NCBI GenBank assembly: GCA_963931925.1
Contig: OZ007567.1
Span: forward strand, 79,472,686-79,536,685
Length of the DNA: 64,000 nucleotides
Reading direction: 5' to 3'
Source of the DNA: Onchidella celtica
Lineage: Eukaryota > Mollusca > Gastropoda > Systellommatophora > Onchidiidae
Made by a program: the position numbers and the translations under genes. This document shows positions 20,815 through 32,965 of this stretch, in pieces (within the stretch, counting starts at the first letter, position 1; each line of letters opens with the position of its first letter). The notes below the pieces were generated by a model that had not been told where the DNA came from, ran no database searches, and saw nothing but the letters and a program-made list of their open reading frames with translations.

Positions 20815-22211
20815 TGAACTGTTGAATGTACATATTTTGTCCTAAGTATTTTGACTCCTTGCATTGATGGTTGATTGAATCATTTTCCTCAGAGATAGAT
20901 TCCCATTTTACATTATTCCCAAGGTATTCCTTTCACACTTGTGTTTCCTTTCGTGCACGCCAAATGTATACAAGAAAGTTGTGTAAACTATTTGTAAATA
21001 TTTTGATTCTTGTAAAAGCATGACAGATCACCTGACCCGGATCTATATGGTGACAGTAACGAGATTTGTATACTTGTTAACATGTGTAAATTTTTTTGCC
21101 TAAGTTTTGTTACTTTCTGAAGAATGAAAAAATGGTGTTGAGTTCCGATGTAATCCCACCTTTGTACATATACCATAGATTATCTGTTATCATATCACCA
21201 GTGCTAAAAATTCAGCTGATCCTACTGCTATGCACCACCCCAACCCCTTAACAGCCCCCCCCCCCCCTGCTTCCAGTCAATCACAATCACAATGTAAGAG
21301 TTGGTGCATTTTCTGTATTGGTATGGTCCCCTTCAAATGCATTGTGTTCTTTGAAAACTACACAAATGTGCCCTGTAAAATTTTGTCACTGTAACCTCAT
21401 GCCAGGTGTATAAATCATAATACACTCAAGTGTGTTCCACACTCCTTGTCAAGCATAGGCTGTATTGTCTTTTAGTTGTCGGTTTCTTCTCTATTTGGTT
21501 TCCCCAATAATCACTGACTGGTTTTGACCTTTCCTTTTATTTTGAAATATGCAGCAAATGGGCATGGCATTCAAAGATAGTCATACCATTTCCCCACACA
21601 TGCATGCAATACATTTTTGTTCTTGGCTGCTAGATGCTGTCTCTTGCTGAGTAGTTCAGTGCATGAAGCTGCAATAGTTCAGTTTCACATGTAAGAAAAG
21701 ATGTTGAATTAGTCAGCTCAACTTTCGACCCATTTTGTTTGTGAAATGAGTTTAGAGCTCAAGACACTATGATATTGAGTCATACAAAAATGCTCACCAG
21801 CTTACACTCAAGTTACCATTAATGCATTGAGACAAGTGAGGGCTATTGCCTTTACATAACTAAGTACTTAACAATAAGTCCAGTTTACTATGTAACACAC
21901 AGCTCACTCCTGTGCTAGTCTAAAGCACTTGAAGGTGCTTGAATATATAGGTCAGGACTGGTGTGATTATAGTCTGTCCACTTACATAAAGATTGACGAT
22001 GAGCATTGTTGTGGAAATTGGACCTTTCATTCCCTGTTACAAAGGTTTGTTTATACGCCCTCAGATATCTGATAGCCTCTTTCCTTTCTTATTTTAAAGG
22101 TAAAAACGGAGCAAATCATATAGAGATAATCTTTTATTGGCAAGTTTTCGAGTTTAATTTAGTTTTTTCTAAAGTGGTACATGTATTTGTTGTTGTTTTT
22201 TTCACATTATA

Positions 22212-22217
22212 AATAAA
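22212..22217 (+). terminator. Candidate poly(A) signal
   Basis: AATAAA about 2.1 kb after the TRIM-NHL stop, followed by T-rich sequence. One of two plausible mRNA ends. Confidence 0.4.
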
Positions 22218-22820
22218 GTAGTGTCACACCATATTATTGTAAGAACATTTTGTTGCTTTTTTTAAAGTTTTGGCATCGAGTCTTCATTCTTAAATGTCAG
22301 AAACTAAATCTTCAATCATTGACAGACCTTCAGAAAACATACACAACTGTGCAGTGTATTGAACTAGGAAAGAACTCATTTCCCTGGGAAATTGTTTGAC
22401 CACGACTGACAGTTTCATTTTTTTCCATCATGTGACTCTGAATTTGAAATTCAGCCATTTACCTGAGAAATTTTCATATTGTGTAAAAGGAAAAAAATTT
22501 CTGCAATTAATGTATGCATTTAGAATTTTTTCTTTTTTGATTTCACTTTCTATTAAATCATTTTCCAGGAATTTGAAACAGGACAACAGGACACATTCAG
22601 GACGAATATCAGTTACAGTTTATTTCGGTATCAGACTAAAATTTCTTTATGCCCTAATGCCAAAATGCCTATTTGATCATTTTTGACCAATAATTTGTCT
22701 GGCAGCTTGCCCTTTTCTTCCAGCTTGTCTCTGATAAAGTTTTTCAGGGGCTGAAATGTTCAAGTGCAGGAGACCTAAATGCAGGAAAATTAGAGAAAAC
22801 TGTGAAATGAAATCAGACTT

Positions 22821-22933
22821 TTAGAAAAATGTAATTCAACATTTTTTTTAAGTCTGAAGGTTATTCCAGGGCTTTTTCTGTAACTTTTAAATTCCAGTCC
22901 TTTTCCAGGGATTCCCGGAATTTCAGGGCTGCA
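22821..22933 (+). repeat. ATTCCAGGG-rich dispersed repeat, copy 1
   Basis: Shares ATTCCAGGGCTTTTTCT (22863-22879) and a following AATTCCAG...CCAGGGATTCC pattern with 35120-35225 on the same strand. Such CCAGG/ATTCC-rich ends occur in hAT-like repeats of many invertebrates, but I cannot assign the family. Confidence 0.5.
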
Positions 22934-23443
22934 TGGGAACCCTATTTTCTTCCTGTGATGTTGTGTGGTCAAAGTATTGGGTATTTAGTGAAGGGTATTA
23001 TGTCAATTCGTGATACATTATTACCAGTGTGCTGTAATGAATGAAGCTCAGAATATTATTATAAAAAACGACTGACAACTTTTTGTGGAGACAGAGACTG
23101 GAGGCAAACGATATCCCACTTTTGGAGAATACAAAATTCTATTTGTAAAATTTCGAGTTTCATTTCTTGTTATCTGCTTTGTACCTTTTGATGTAAGGTT
23201 TGCTTATTTTTGTCTTCAGCTTGTTTTGATGGTATAAATTGAGTTAATTTCAAGGTATTAGCTACATTTTCGTACATCTGTGAAAATGATGAAAATGGGG
23301 AAAATGTGGCAAAGGGATAATTTGTATCAAATGTGAAGACATAAAGATTTTGAGTTGTTGCTGTTATCAATCCTCTACAGTATTTTGTAGCAGAATCTCA
23401 TTTTTCTATATTTTTTTTTTGTTGGTGCTCCAAATTTATCTGA

Positions 23444-23449
23444 AATAAA
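23444..23449 (+). terminator. Candidate poly(A) signal
   Basis: AATAAA followed within 40 nt by GT/TGTGTC-rich sequence, a good cleavage-site context. It would give a 3'UTR of about 3.4 kb. Confidence 0.45.
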
Positions 23450-24380
23450 CCATTTATTAACAAATTTATTGCTGTATTTGTGTCATCTGTCTCATGTGAT
23501 GTATTTGAGTCTATATATTCTTTTGTAATTATCAACAGTCCATATCTACCTACATTATACATTTATATCGGGAGCTCTGCGGTAAACTATTGTAACTCAG
23601 TTTCTGCAATTTTTCAGGTGAAGCAAAAAAGCTGAATAACTTCTTTATCAGACATATTGTTACAATATTTTAAAAATGTTATTTAACCCTTAGTTTTCAA
23701 AACGTAAGCCCAACCTACAACACAACCTGCGGACTATCAAGGGCTACATTGATACCAAATATCTCAATTTTTTTTTTTTTTGGTCGAGTTTCGATAGTTT
23801 ACCCAGTGGCCCTCAATATACATGTATAACCTTACAAAGCAAGAAAAAATTGATTTTGTATCGTGCATATTGAAACACCTAAAGTGTAAAAATGTGAACT
23901 TTTCACAGATGTGTTATGATCTGTAAATCTGCCTTTGGTACTTAAAGAAGGAAAGATCCAGAGATCCAGCGGAAGGGTGTGCCTGAGGAAAAGATGGATA
24001 GAAGGTGCCAAAGAACCAACTGAAAGAATCAATGTAACCATGGCAACCACTACCCAACAGGCCCATGCCAAAAAGCTGCATCTTCCCTCAACGGGTAACA
24101 GCACAAGAGGATAGAAAAAGAAAAAGAAAGAAAGAAGATAGAAAGAAAATGTATACCATGGCTAAATTATTATGAAATCTGACCAGGTGATTCTGAGGGC
24201 TACATTAAACTGTCAGAACTGCTGCAAGAAGTGCCATTTCATTGGTCTATTGTAAAAAATAAAATCGCCTCCAGATATGCGACACCAATTAATTTACATT
24301 GGGCTGGTTCACGAAATAGGTATGATAATGAGCATGCTTTATCTTGCCACAAAAAAAAGAAAAAAATCATGCAATGCCCG

Positions 24381-24676
24381 TTAACTCATTCCCTATGGTA
24401 ACATTTGTGGGTGTGGATGGGAACTCTCAACACTATGCAGTTTGAAATTTAGGTGTAGTTCAAAATGTCTTTTCTTTCTCTCTGTATAAACACAAGACAT
24501 GATACATTAGACATTAAAATAAAGGAAAATCGATGAAACGTGGATGGTATTCAATATTTCGAGAAGTTGGCTTAGATATTAGTGTTGGAAAATCGGTGTC
24601 CATTTGAGCGCGGCTTTCCATAGCGAAACGAAAATCCGCAAGCCAAGTATTCGGCTTACCGGAGCAAATGAGTTAA
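24381..24676. mobile_element. TTAA-flanked MITE-like element (weak)
   Basis: TTAA at both ends (24381-24384, 24673-24676). The inner ends match as an inverted repeat over about 13 of 17 positions, starting CTCATT. TTAA target sites are a property of piggyBac elements. No coding sequence; ends are degenerate. Confidence 0.4.
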
Positions 24677-27600
24677 AGCACCTAACCTGCAAGGTGAGAT
24701 TCATTTTATAAACAAAAATTGTTGAAATCCAGGAAGTGGGCTGTGTCTAATTGTTCAAACAGCTAAAAGAGGAGCCAGCATATCTAAACTGATTTATGAG
24801 AAGCGTTTTCTTTGCAATTTATTTCTGTCCGTCAGATACAGACATAAGAAATAGCGATCTACGATGGAAACAGAGTATCCTTGTGTATCTTCCACAATAA
24901 CATACAATAGCCATTTTTGGCTCTGTAATACCATTACCAATAAAATACGTACATTACAATGAATTCAACACAGACAGCAACTGAATTCTCTGATACACAT
25001 CTATTTCATGTCTTGCAAAAAGTGCAATCGAGTGAAAAAGTAGAAAATACATGCACAAGTCTAAAATAAAAAAATGCAATAAAATCTGCATGAAGATTTC
25101 TTAAATGTTCTGTCTGTAGTGAAGATCATTTCTCATGGGTGAATCACTTCTGCCATAAAGATACAGGAGTACATGTACTTAACTGCTTACTAACATTATA
25201 CATGTGGAATAATATCAATGGTATTTATCTGTCAGTAATGCATAATATGGACTGGCCTGAAGTTGAGTATCCATTACTTCTATCTTTGTTTAGTCAATAG
25301 ATGTAATATTGGCTAGTCAGCCTAAAATACTGAATTTTTCTTTTTTCTTTTTTTCCCTTTTAATTCTATATAATTTGAATACTCCACCAGCAATTTTGCC
25401 CAAGTCAGTATCCTCAAAAGCATGAAACACATCTCAAGTGCAGACAGCAAGTCCTTTCTGTTACTAATTAAAAAAAAAAAAATCTATCACAAATGTTATT
25501 ACATACTGTGATTACGTGTTCACTTCATAATGAATAGACTGAACAATCAGGAATGTATACAAGATTCAGTTTTGGCTGAGTAACTAGTAGCTCAAAGTAT
25601 AACTTCTTTAGTAAAACACATCTTTGTATGTCTTACAACACCGCATTCACTTAGAAATATCAACTGTCATTAATAACTGCTTTTCAAAATACAATCAGTA
25701 CAATGTATTATGCTTTAAACCCTGCAGTCAATATTTTATGCCAAACATTAAAATGGCTCTTAATGCATGAAAGGGCAAATTCATCAGCTCAAAGACAAGT
25801 GTACATAAATTTAAAAATGATGGACAAGTCAATTTCAGTTGTGTGACACCATTAAAAGCCCCGCTGAAGTGGCAGATTTTAATGGTAAAGTTAGAAGAAA
25901 AGCAACTGGTAAAATTAGAATAACACAAGCTGATTCTTAAAACTACTGATGTTTTCTTATCAATTTTTCTTTTGCTTCTTCAAAATGTTGATACAAAACC
26001 TATATAAATGTGCGTTACAAGAAGGAGGATGAAAAACTGAAGAGAAGAATATTTCACTGGAATTGAAACATCTTTTTTTTCTCTCTTTCAATTTGAGAAA
26101 ATGACAAAGAGTTCAAAACATTCTTATGTCCTCAAATACGGCCATTATTCACAGAGAAGACAATTTCAAAATTCATGAAACCAAGTACATGTAGTTTCAG
26201 AAACTTGTTGAAAAGACATTGCGCGTGTCTTGACCAAGAGGCTGCCATTGTGAGACAACGGTTTATCTGTTATGGTTTACAATCAACAATTACATTGCAA
26301 ATTGTCAACATTGGGATGTAATTATTTACTTTCATGTCAGGCTAATGAACTGTGTTAGAAAATTCTTTCTTTAACTTCCTTAGCATACAAAATAGACATT
26401 AAATTCAGAATAGTGAGCACAAAATTCCTACTGTCCTCAAAAGACCTGTCTTTTCAAACATGTATTGATACACTGTAGTCCTTTCATTGTAGATTGTAAA
26501 ATGATTGTGTTTATGCTGATACATGTTGGAAAAAAAAAAAGGGGGGGGGGGGGGAGATTAGAATTCTTTTTCACACTGATTTCATACTACAAGTATAATT
26601 AATTTTAACTGACATGAAAACAGAAAGTAGTATGCGCCAGTTTTCACTAGTTTTACACATTCACACATAAATAATATTCTAAACATATTTCACAATCTCT
26701 ACCTTATAAACTGTTGGCACAACATTGAATACCATTGGGGTCCGAGGAGACATCATCGTTATATGGGAGTTTTGATATGTATTTCATCATGAAAAATTTA
26801 ACAAAGCATAAAAAGTACTATAGCTGCAAGTGCACGACATTTTTATTGATGTTATCTTTACTTCTGTACTAGACTACGCATAAAGACACAATACATGTTA
26901 CGATACAAAATTTCTTGCATGTTCACTATTTGATCAAATATCTCAACAGAGATTCAGTATGCTTTTTGCATTGAGGGCATTGGTAGAAGAGTGATACTCA
27001 AAAATGACATACATGTCGATTTCACAAAAAAAAAAGATATCATTCATGTACGTTTGATAAATGTCAGGTTTGAAAATTGTTTGCCTGGTCCCTTGAATTG
27101 AATAAGAGACAACACAAAATTTGAAATTCATGAGAAGAATAACACATGACGTAATTTATTGATTTAAAAAGAGAGACAAAATAGAAATGTAGTGATAAAT
27201 TGTAAATGCCTACTTTCATATTGTGGAACATATTGGCAGTTAAGTGTATTGGTAGAGCAATATTAAGTTAAGCAGCAATGCGCTGTATGGAGTTGTACTG
27301 TATGGTTAACATGTAAGCAGTGTTTCTTGCAAATTTTCTTTGGAATACATGAGCTATTCTTCATGAATGTTTCTTCTGTACGAGTTGAGAAAAATGGTCA
27401 AGCTTTGAAGTATCAGTGTTACATCGGCAGTTTATCGCTGATTTTTGGAAGTGTCTCACCTCAGCCATATTTATGTCAGAATCAACACCTTACCAGTCTC
27501 CAAAGACCAAATGTCCAAACAGGTAACCCACCCCCTTCTCCATTCCCTCCCCTGGAAGAAAAAAGTAAAGTTGCTATCTCTCTGGGCCCCATCTACTCTA

Positions 27601-28342
27601 TTCCTTTCATCCCCAAAGATTTTAAGATACGATCATCAGTAAATAAGTTCCTGTCAGAATGCACATGAAAATGGTACATATTCAAAATGAAGGGTGAGAC
27701 AAAAATGGAGACATTACCAAAAACTGATGAACAAATGGCAGTCTTTGAAATCATAGTTCCTTATAAAATAAATAAATAAGAAAACAGAAGGTGTAGGGCA
27801 CACATAGGAAGCTCTTTGAAACAGGTCTGGATGAAAAGATCAAAATATTGACAACAAAACAGATTAAATGTAAAATCTGGTAAAGAAGGTATAGTGTACG
27901 CTCATTTCACATTTTCAGAATAGAGTTCGATTGTACTACTGCACAACATTTGAGTTTAAACTGAAGCGAACTGAACATTAAAGTTGGAAGCAGGAATGAG
28001 GACGTAAGTGAAAAACCATCTGTCAACCCACATTTAAAAATAAAAGGTAATGTCAATGAGGGAATTTGCAAAAAATATAATTGAAATAAATTACTTTCTG
28101 AAAGTGCTGATTTGAAATAACTGTAAGTCACTGCTTTCTTTGGTGTATTACAATCAACGGAATTATGATGGGGCGACCTGAGAGTACTACTTCCAACAAA
28201 TGCCTTGTCACACAAATGCATTATTTTAAATTAAAATATAACTGTCCTTTCAAAACAAAATACATGTAGTTATGGTAAGATTGGCAGAGAAGTTTTGAAT
28301 ACTTCTTTTGCATAAAACTAAAATCTATTTGGCTGCCAACAG

Positions 28343-29181
28343 GGATGAGTTCTTTTGTTTCTCGGGGGCCTCAGCATAGTGCTGTTGGCCCCCTGTTCTT
28401 GATTTTCTCTCTCTTTGGTCTTTCTTGTTGTTGTTCTTTCTTTCTTTCTTTCTGTTGTCTTCGTTCTTCGTGGTTTCTAGTAGTGTTTTTTTTATTTATT
28501 AAGTTTTGGGATACGCCAAGGTAAGGGCAAGGCAAGTCAAGAAAAAAAAGGGAAGGCAGAAGAGCAGTTCTGGGACACTGTCCCTTTCAGGAGTTTGATC
28601 CCTTTATTTCCAATGAAACATGTCACTAATTGACTGTTTTCCTCTAGAGCCCCAGTTAAAACAAGTAATAAGACCCCTGACATGGCAGATCATGGTAGCA
28701 ATGGCACCACTCAAAATCCCATCGCGGAATAGCGTGCTGAGGTCGGCCACCGGTGGGGGCCGGAGGCTGGGTGACGCCGTTTCAACCGCGCACGGACTGA
28801 CAGAAGGCTCGCCAGCCATAAATATAAAACAAATAAGTATATACGTAACTACAATATTTTAATAATAAAATCTTAAATAAATAAATATATTAATATACAA
28901 ACACATTGTTTTGTAATATAAATTTATTTTAGAACAGTTATCCTTTTATCTGCCAGGGCCGACAGACTCTTCCTGCCGACCCAGCCATACAGGCAGAAAC
29001 AATGGCCTCGGATGCCTATTGCACCCGGGACCACCCAATGCAGAGTTTTTAATAAGATCCCTGAAATTATGCTCTGCTGCGGGACTAGTCTTGGTGCCGC
29101 CAGGCTCCCTGGCGGCACCAAGAACTAAAGATCAAAATTCAAAAACTCTAAGCCCTGCTAGGTCTTAATATAATATCTTGA
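28343..29181. mobile_element. Unclassified 839-bp insertion with 10-bp direct repeats
   Basis: CTGCCAACAG stands at both borders (28333-28342 and 29182-29191), as expected of a target-site duplication. Inside, composition is clearly more GC-rich than the surroundings in two blocks. There is a pyrimidine-rich stretch (about 28400-28450), a GGGGGCC/GGCCCCC hairpin near 28367-28396 and a perfect 15-bp stem-loop at 29090-29122. I see no terminal inverted repeats and no recognisable protein. A truncated retroposon is one option. Confidence 0.5.
29090..29122. repeat. Perfect 15-bp stem, 3-nt loop hairpin
   Basis: The arm CTTGGTGCCGCCAGG (29090-29104) and its exact complement (29108-29122) enclose the loop CTC. 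GC-rich and lying near the end of the 28343-29181 insertion. No T-run follows, so it is not a simple terminator. Confidence 0.9.
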
Positions 29182-32100
29182 CTGCCAACAGACATGTTAG
29201 TGTTCCATAAATATGTGTTATTGAGATGCAAATGTTAGGGGCAGCGATCCTTCTAAAACAAAGACCTCAAAATTGAGATGTTATGAAAAAGTGTCTAAAT
29301 TCTAAATATCAGATTTGTGCAGTAGCCTTTTGCTACTGGGCTAGAATTGTTTGTAAACTGGCTGGTGTGTTCTCTTACACAGATTGACCACATCAGTGCC
29401 TTGGAAATAAAAACAAAAAACAAACACTGTTTTTCAATAAACACTGGCTGACATAATATTCTATGCAATAAAAATGCAATGAGTAACAAAGACATCCCAT
29501 ATAATCTATATAAAAAAAAAATTCAGCTGTCTTGTACAAAGCCTACTGAAGCAGCTAACCCACATAGAGACAAAAAATTTTCACAGATGTCATTAATCAA
29601 TATCATGTAAATGAGCTTTTTGATGCATTGCTACAGAAAAGGAAAATGTAAAACAAGCAGGCTGGCTTTGATTGTTGGAAGTGCCACAAAATAGGTTTCA
29701 CATGTCTATCTGTAGAAATATTGAGTTAACCATAGAAATGCTACAAATAACTCATTTACATAAAGCAAACAAGATTGTAAACAAGCTTACAGATTTTTGT
29801 CGCCTTAAATATCCATCTTTGCTGTCAGCAGGAATTATTGGAAATACCTAGTTGTAGATGGTAGGAAATCACTGTATGTCATTGATTTTCTCACCTAGCT
29901 CATGCTTTCGACCTCTTTTATGATTTCCGCAGAAATATTGATGAGAAAGCAGGAGAAAGTGATGAAATAAATGCTAAAATGGTAAACAATGCAGTTTTCA
30001 CATTCAGTGGATCATGTGGAGGTGTGGCATGCATTATAAATTGACAAGAACATTTCATATCCCTGAGGAAAGCACAATACATTTATCACAACACTTTATG
30101 AACTACATACATAAATACATACTGGTCAAGTTTGCACTTTGCCCTTTGACTTGAAATCTTTGAAATGTTCATATTTTGAACCCCTGGACAGAATTGACTG
30201 AACTTTGGAAATCCCTTTTAAAACCACATGTACCTATTTGTACTGAGATTCTCATTTGCATTTTGAAATTGCTCAAGAAAAAACATTTAAATGTGAACAG
30301 GATTTGAATATTCCAAGAATTAAAATGTTCAAGACAATGTTCATTAAAGGTTGAAAATTCAAAAGTGTGCTGCAGAAACTAATGAAACATAACTAGACTA
30401 AGACAAACATAATTATTGTCAACTGCAATCAGGATAACAACATGCATGTGTATGACAGAAAGTGATTTCACACAGAAAGGCTAAATATAAATTATTATTA
30501 TATATATACACTTTTTTTCTGTAAGTCTCTTTTCCCTTGGTATAATGCACTGTGCATCATGAGATGCTTGTTCGACATTGGTAACCAAGGTGTTTGAAGA
30601 AAATGAATACACTATAAAATATCTATATATTTTTGTCTATGGATGGATTAACATTTTGTTAGGTACATGTATATCAAAGGTATGAAACCTAAAATAAAAT
30701 TATTTTGATTCTTTGCCATTTGATAAACTTGAAACTGTTATTCCTGTTCATAGTAAGTAAAACAATAGAGTTTCCATTTTCTTAGAAAACGTTTAATCTC
30801 ACAGATACAACAGTCGAGTCCAAGACTGGTGACACATCTGTTGTATTTAATAAGTTGTTTTCCTTGCATTGTAACCAGTAACCTGAAACTAGCAAAGAAA
30901 TTGTGACCTAAATTTCTGGGCCTGCTTTTTTTTTGTTTGTTTGTTTGTTTGTTTCATTTAAAGAATTAATAGGCCCTACATATTGTCCGTTATGCAAACA
31001 TGCTTTAAAGCAATAGGATCCCACAGGTAATAATAACTATTCCAAGATAACTCACATAGGACTGAGGACAAGATAATTCTTTCAATGGCTGATAATGCTA
31101 GTGGACCGAGGACGAGATATCTCGTCTTGTGAAATAACAATAATTCTTTAAAGGCGTCCCATCCAAGTTTTTTTACCCGTAAGTTTATGAGACCGAAAGA
31201 AGCGTCATTTCCTGCTTACATTCAACTGCTTTGGGACCTTGTAATTTCGCTGTTTTGTTAGCCGGTATTTTCCAAACCATGTTGAAGCAGAAATCGATTA
31301 CCAATCATTATACTGTGAGCTGCTTTTTGTTTTGTTTTGTCAATGTTTTCATTTTGTTCAGTCATTGTTTTTGTTTCAGTTGTCATTCTTTGTTGTTTTC
31401 TGTTTATTTTGTCCTTATTTTCTGTGTTTGTATTGACTGCTGTTGTAAATAGCCACATAAAAGACCTCCCCAAAATTTTGTTGAAATTATCAAAATAGCA
31501 TTTTTTTTGGCAAAATGTTATTATTGTTACATTCATAGCAGCACAAAAAAAATTCATAGCAGCACAAAACAAACTGCTTTATCATATATGTTAATTTCAA
31601 ATAAATCAGTAGGCAAAGTTTCATGCATGTATTCCTACTGGGGATTTTTTAAACGATTTTTTAAAAATACCCCAAAATGACTGGATCCAAGGGGTTACGT
31701 TACTGTGCTTGGGTCTCGTCTCAAGTGAGTTAAAAGGTTGAGAAATCAACTTTGAGTGGCTGCATATAATGTGAACTACATTTGTCAAGTGTAAGTTTGG
31801 AGTATTTGACACAAGTATTTGAATATTTGAACAGCAACCTATCTTGAATATTCACTCTAATACTTTCAAAATTATTCAGCACTCAGATCTGTGTTTTCTT
31901 TTTTTTTTCCAATAAGCAATTGATGGTGGGTGGGAAATTTCTAAAATTTAACATATTCGTCTGAAAACATGCCTAATTACAAAGAAGACCATCCAGTAGT
32001 GTGAATGAAAAGGGAAAGGCAAGAAATACACTCTTTCCGCAAAGTTGCCTAGCACTTAAAAATCTTAGAAGGGCTGGTGCCAGCCAGTCTGTTCCCAAAG

Positions 32101-32965
32101 ATCTACCATAACAGCGCTGACACTTAAACTTGTCTCAACAGGAGTAACAGGATAATACTGCATCATAAACTCTTCATTGCCATCATACATTACGTGAAAC
32201 CAATGAAAAATTAACCTATGCAGAGTGCTTATGTGTTCAAAACAGTATCCAGTACTCAAATACTCAATATTCGTTCAAATATTATTTGACCCAACTCTAA
32301 TCAGTTTTTACTTTCTTATCAATATGGATCCAATGTTACAAAGATCAGTGACTAGATCGACTTAGAGGATGTTTATGTGAGTAAAACATCATGCTTAAAT
32401 TGGAACACACGAAACTGAGATGTATTGGTAGACTAGAAGCAGGTTGTGTTGCTCATTGATTCCCATATGAAGTAATTGTCAAAATAAATCTCGATCCTCA
32501 ATATCATTTGAAGACAGAAGAAGGTTGCAGAGTACTAATGCGGTCTGTCAGGGTGATCGGCCAAAGCCTTCATCCACTAGGGTAACTTGTTTCATGCTCT
32601 TCCTCCAAATAGGCCACTAAAAGTAAACAAGTCTGATCTCGATTTCCAAAAGCAAGTCAGAACTGGGTAACCCACTCGTATCCAGATAAATGGATTTAAT
32701 TGGACATCCAAATCTAAAATTTAGACTCTCATCCAGGACTAGTGCTAACTGCTTTAAGACAGTATACATTTTCAAGCCCTATTCAATCACAAGGACTAGT
32801 TCGGATCTAAAGTCCAAGAACATACTGTTTACAAAATAAACACTTTACCATCAATCCTTCCTGCATAATCATGCAAATTGACTGTAAACCACTAGGGTGT
32901 AAAATCAAAACTCGTCTTTTGTGACACTCTGTCTTGAGTGAAAAAGGATCTTTAAATACCATACA

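Larger units (their letters stand above)
20084..23460 (+). other. Probable 3'UTR of the TRIM-NHL gene
   Basis: AT-rich with no supported open frame. It contains candidate polyadenylation signals at 22212-22217 and 23444-23449, a 22-bp perfect inverted repeat (20595-20616 with 20793-20814), and one copy of an ATTCCAGGG-rich dispersed repeat near 22821-22933. The extent of the UTR is inferred. Confidence 0.45.
23461..32965. other. Noncoding spacer between convergent genes
   Basis: About 9.5 kb with no supported coding exon. It is AT-rich with many A/T homopolymers, a G-run at 26541-26554 and a TTTG array near 30930-30954. Separate entries cover a TTAA-flanked element (24381-24676) and an 839-bp insertion (28343-29181). 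A 16-bp perfect palindrome GACGAGATATCTCGTC is at 31111-31126. Parts may be 3'UTR of the Kelch gene. Confidence 0.5.

Noticed and set aside
28604..29121. Two minus-strand frames in the 839-bp insertion
   Set aside because: Short, not continuous with each other, no recognised motif; GC-rich repeats often give such frames.
31231..31572. Overlapping frames on both strands
   Set aside because: T-rich TTTGT-type low-complexity sequence gives Phe/Cys-rich or Lys/Asn-rich strings; no domain.
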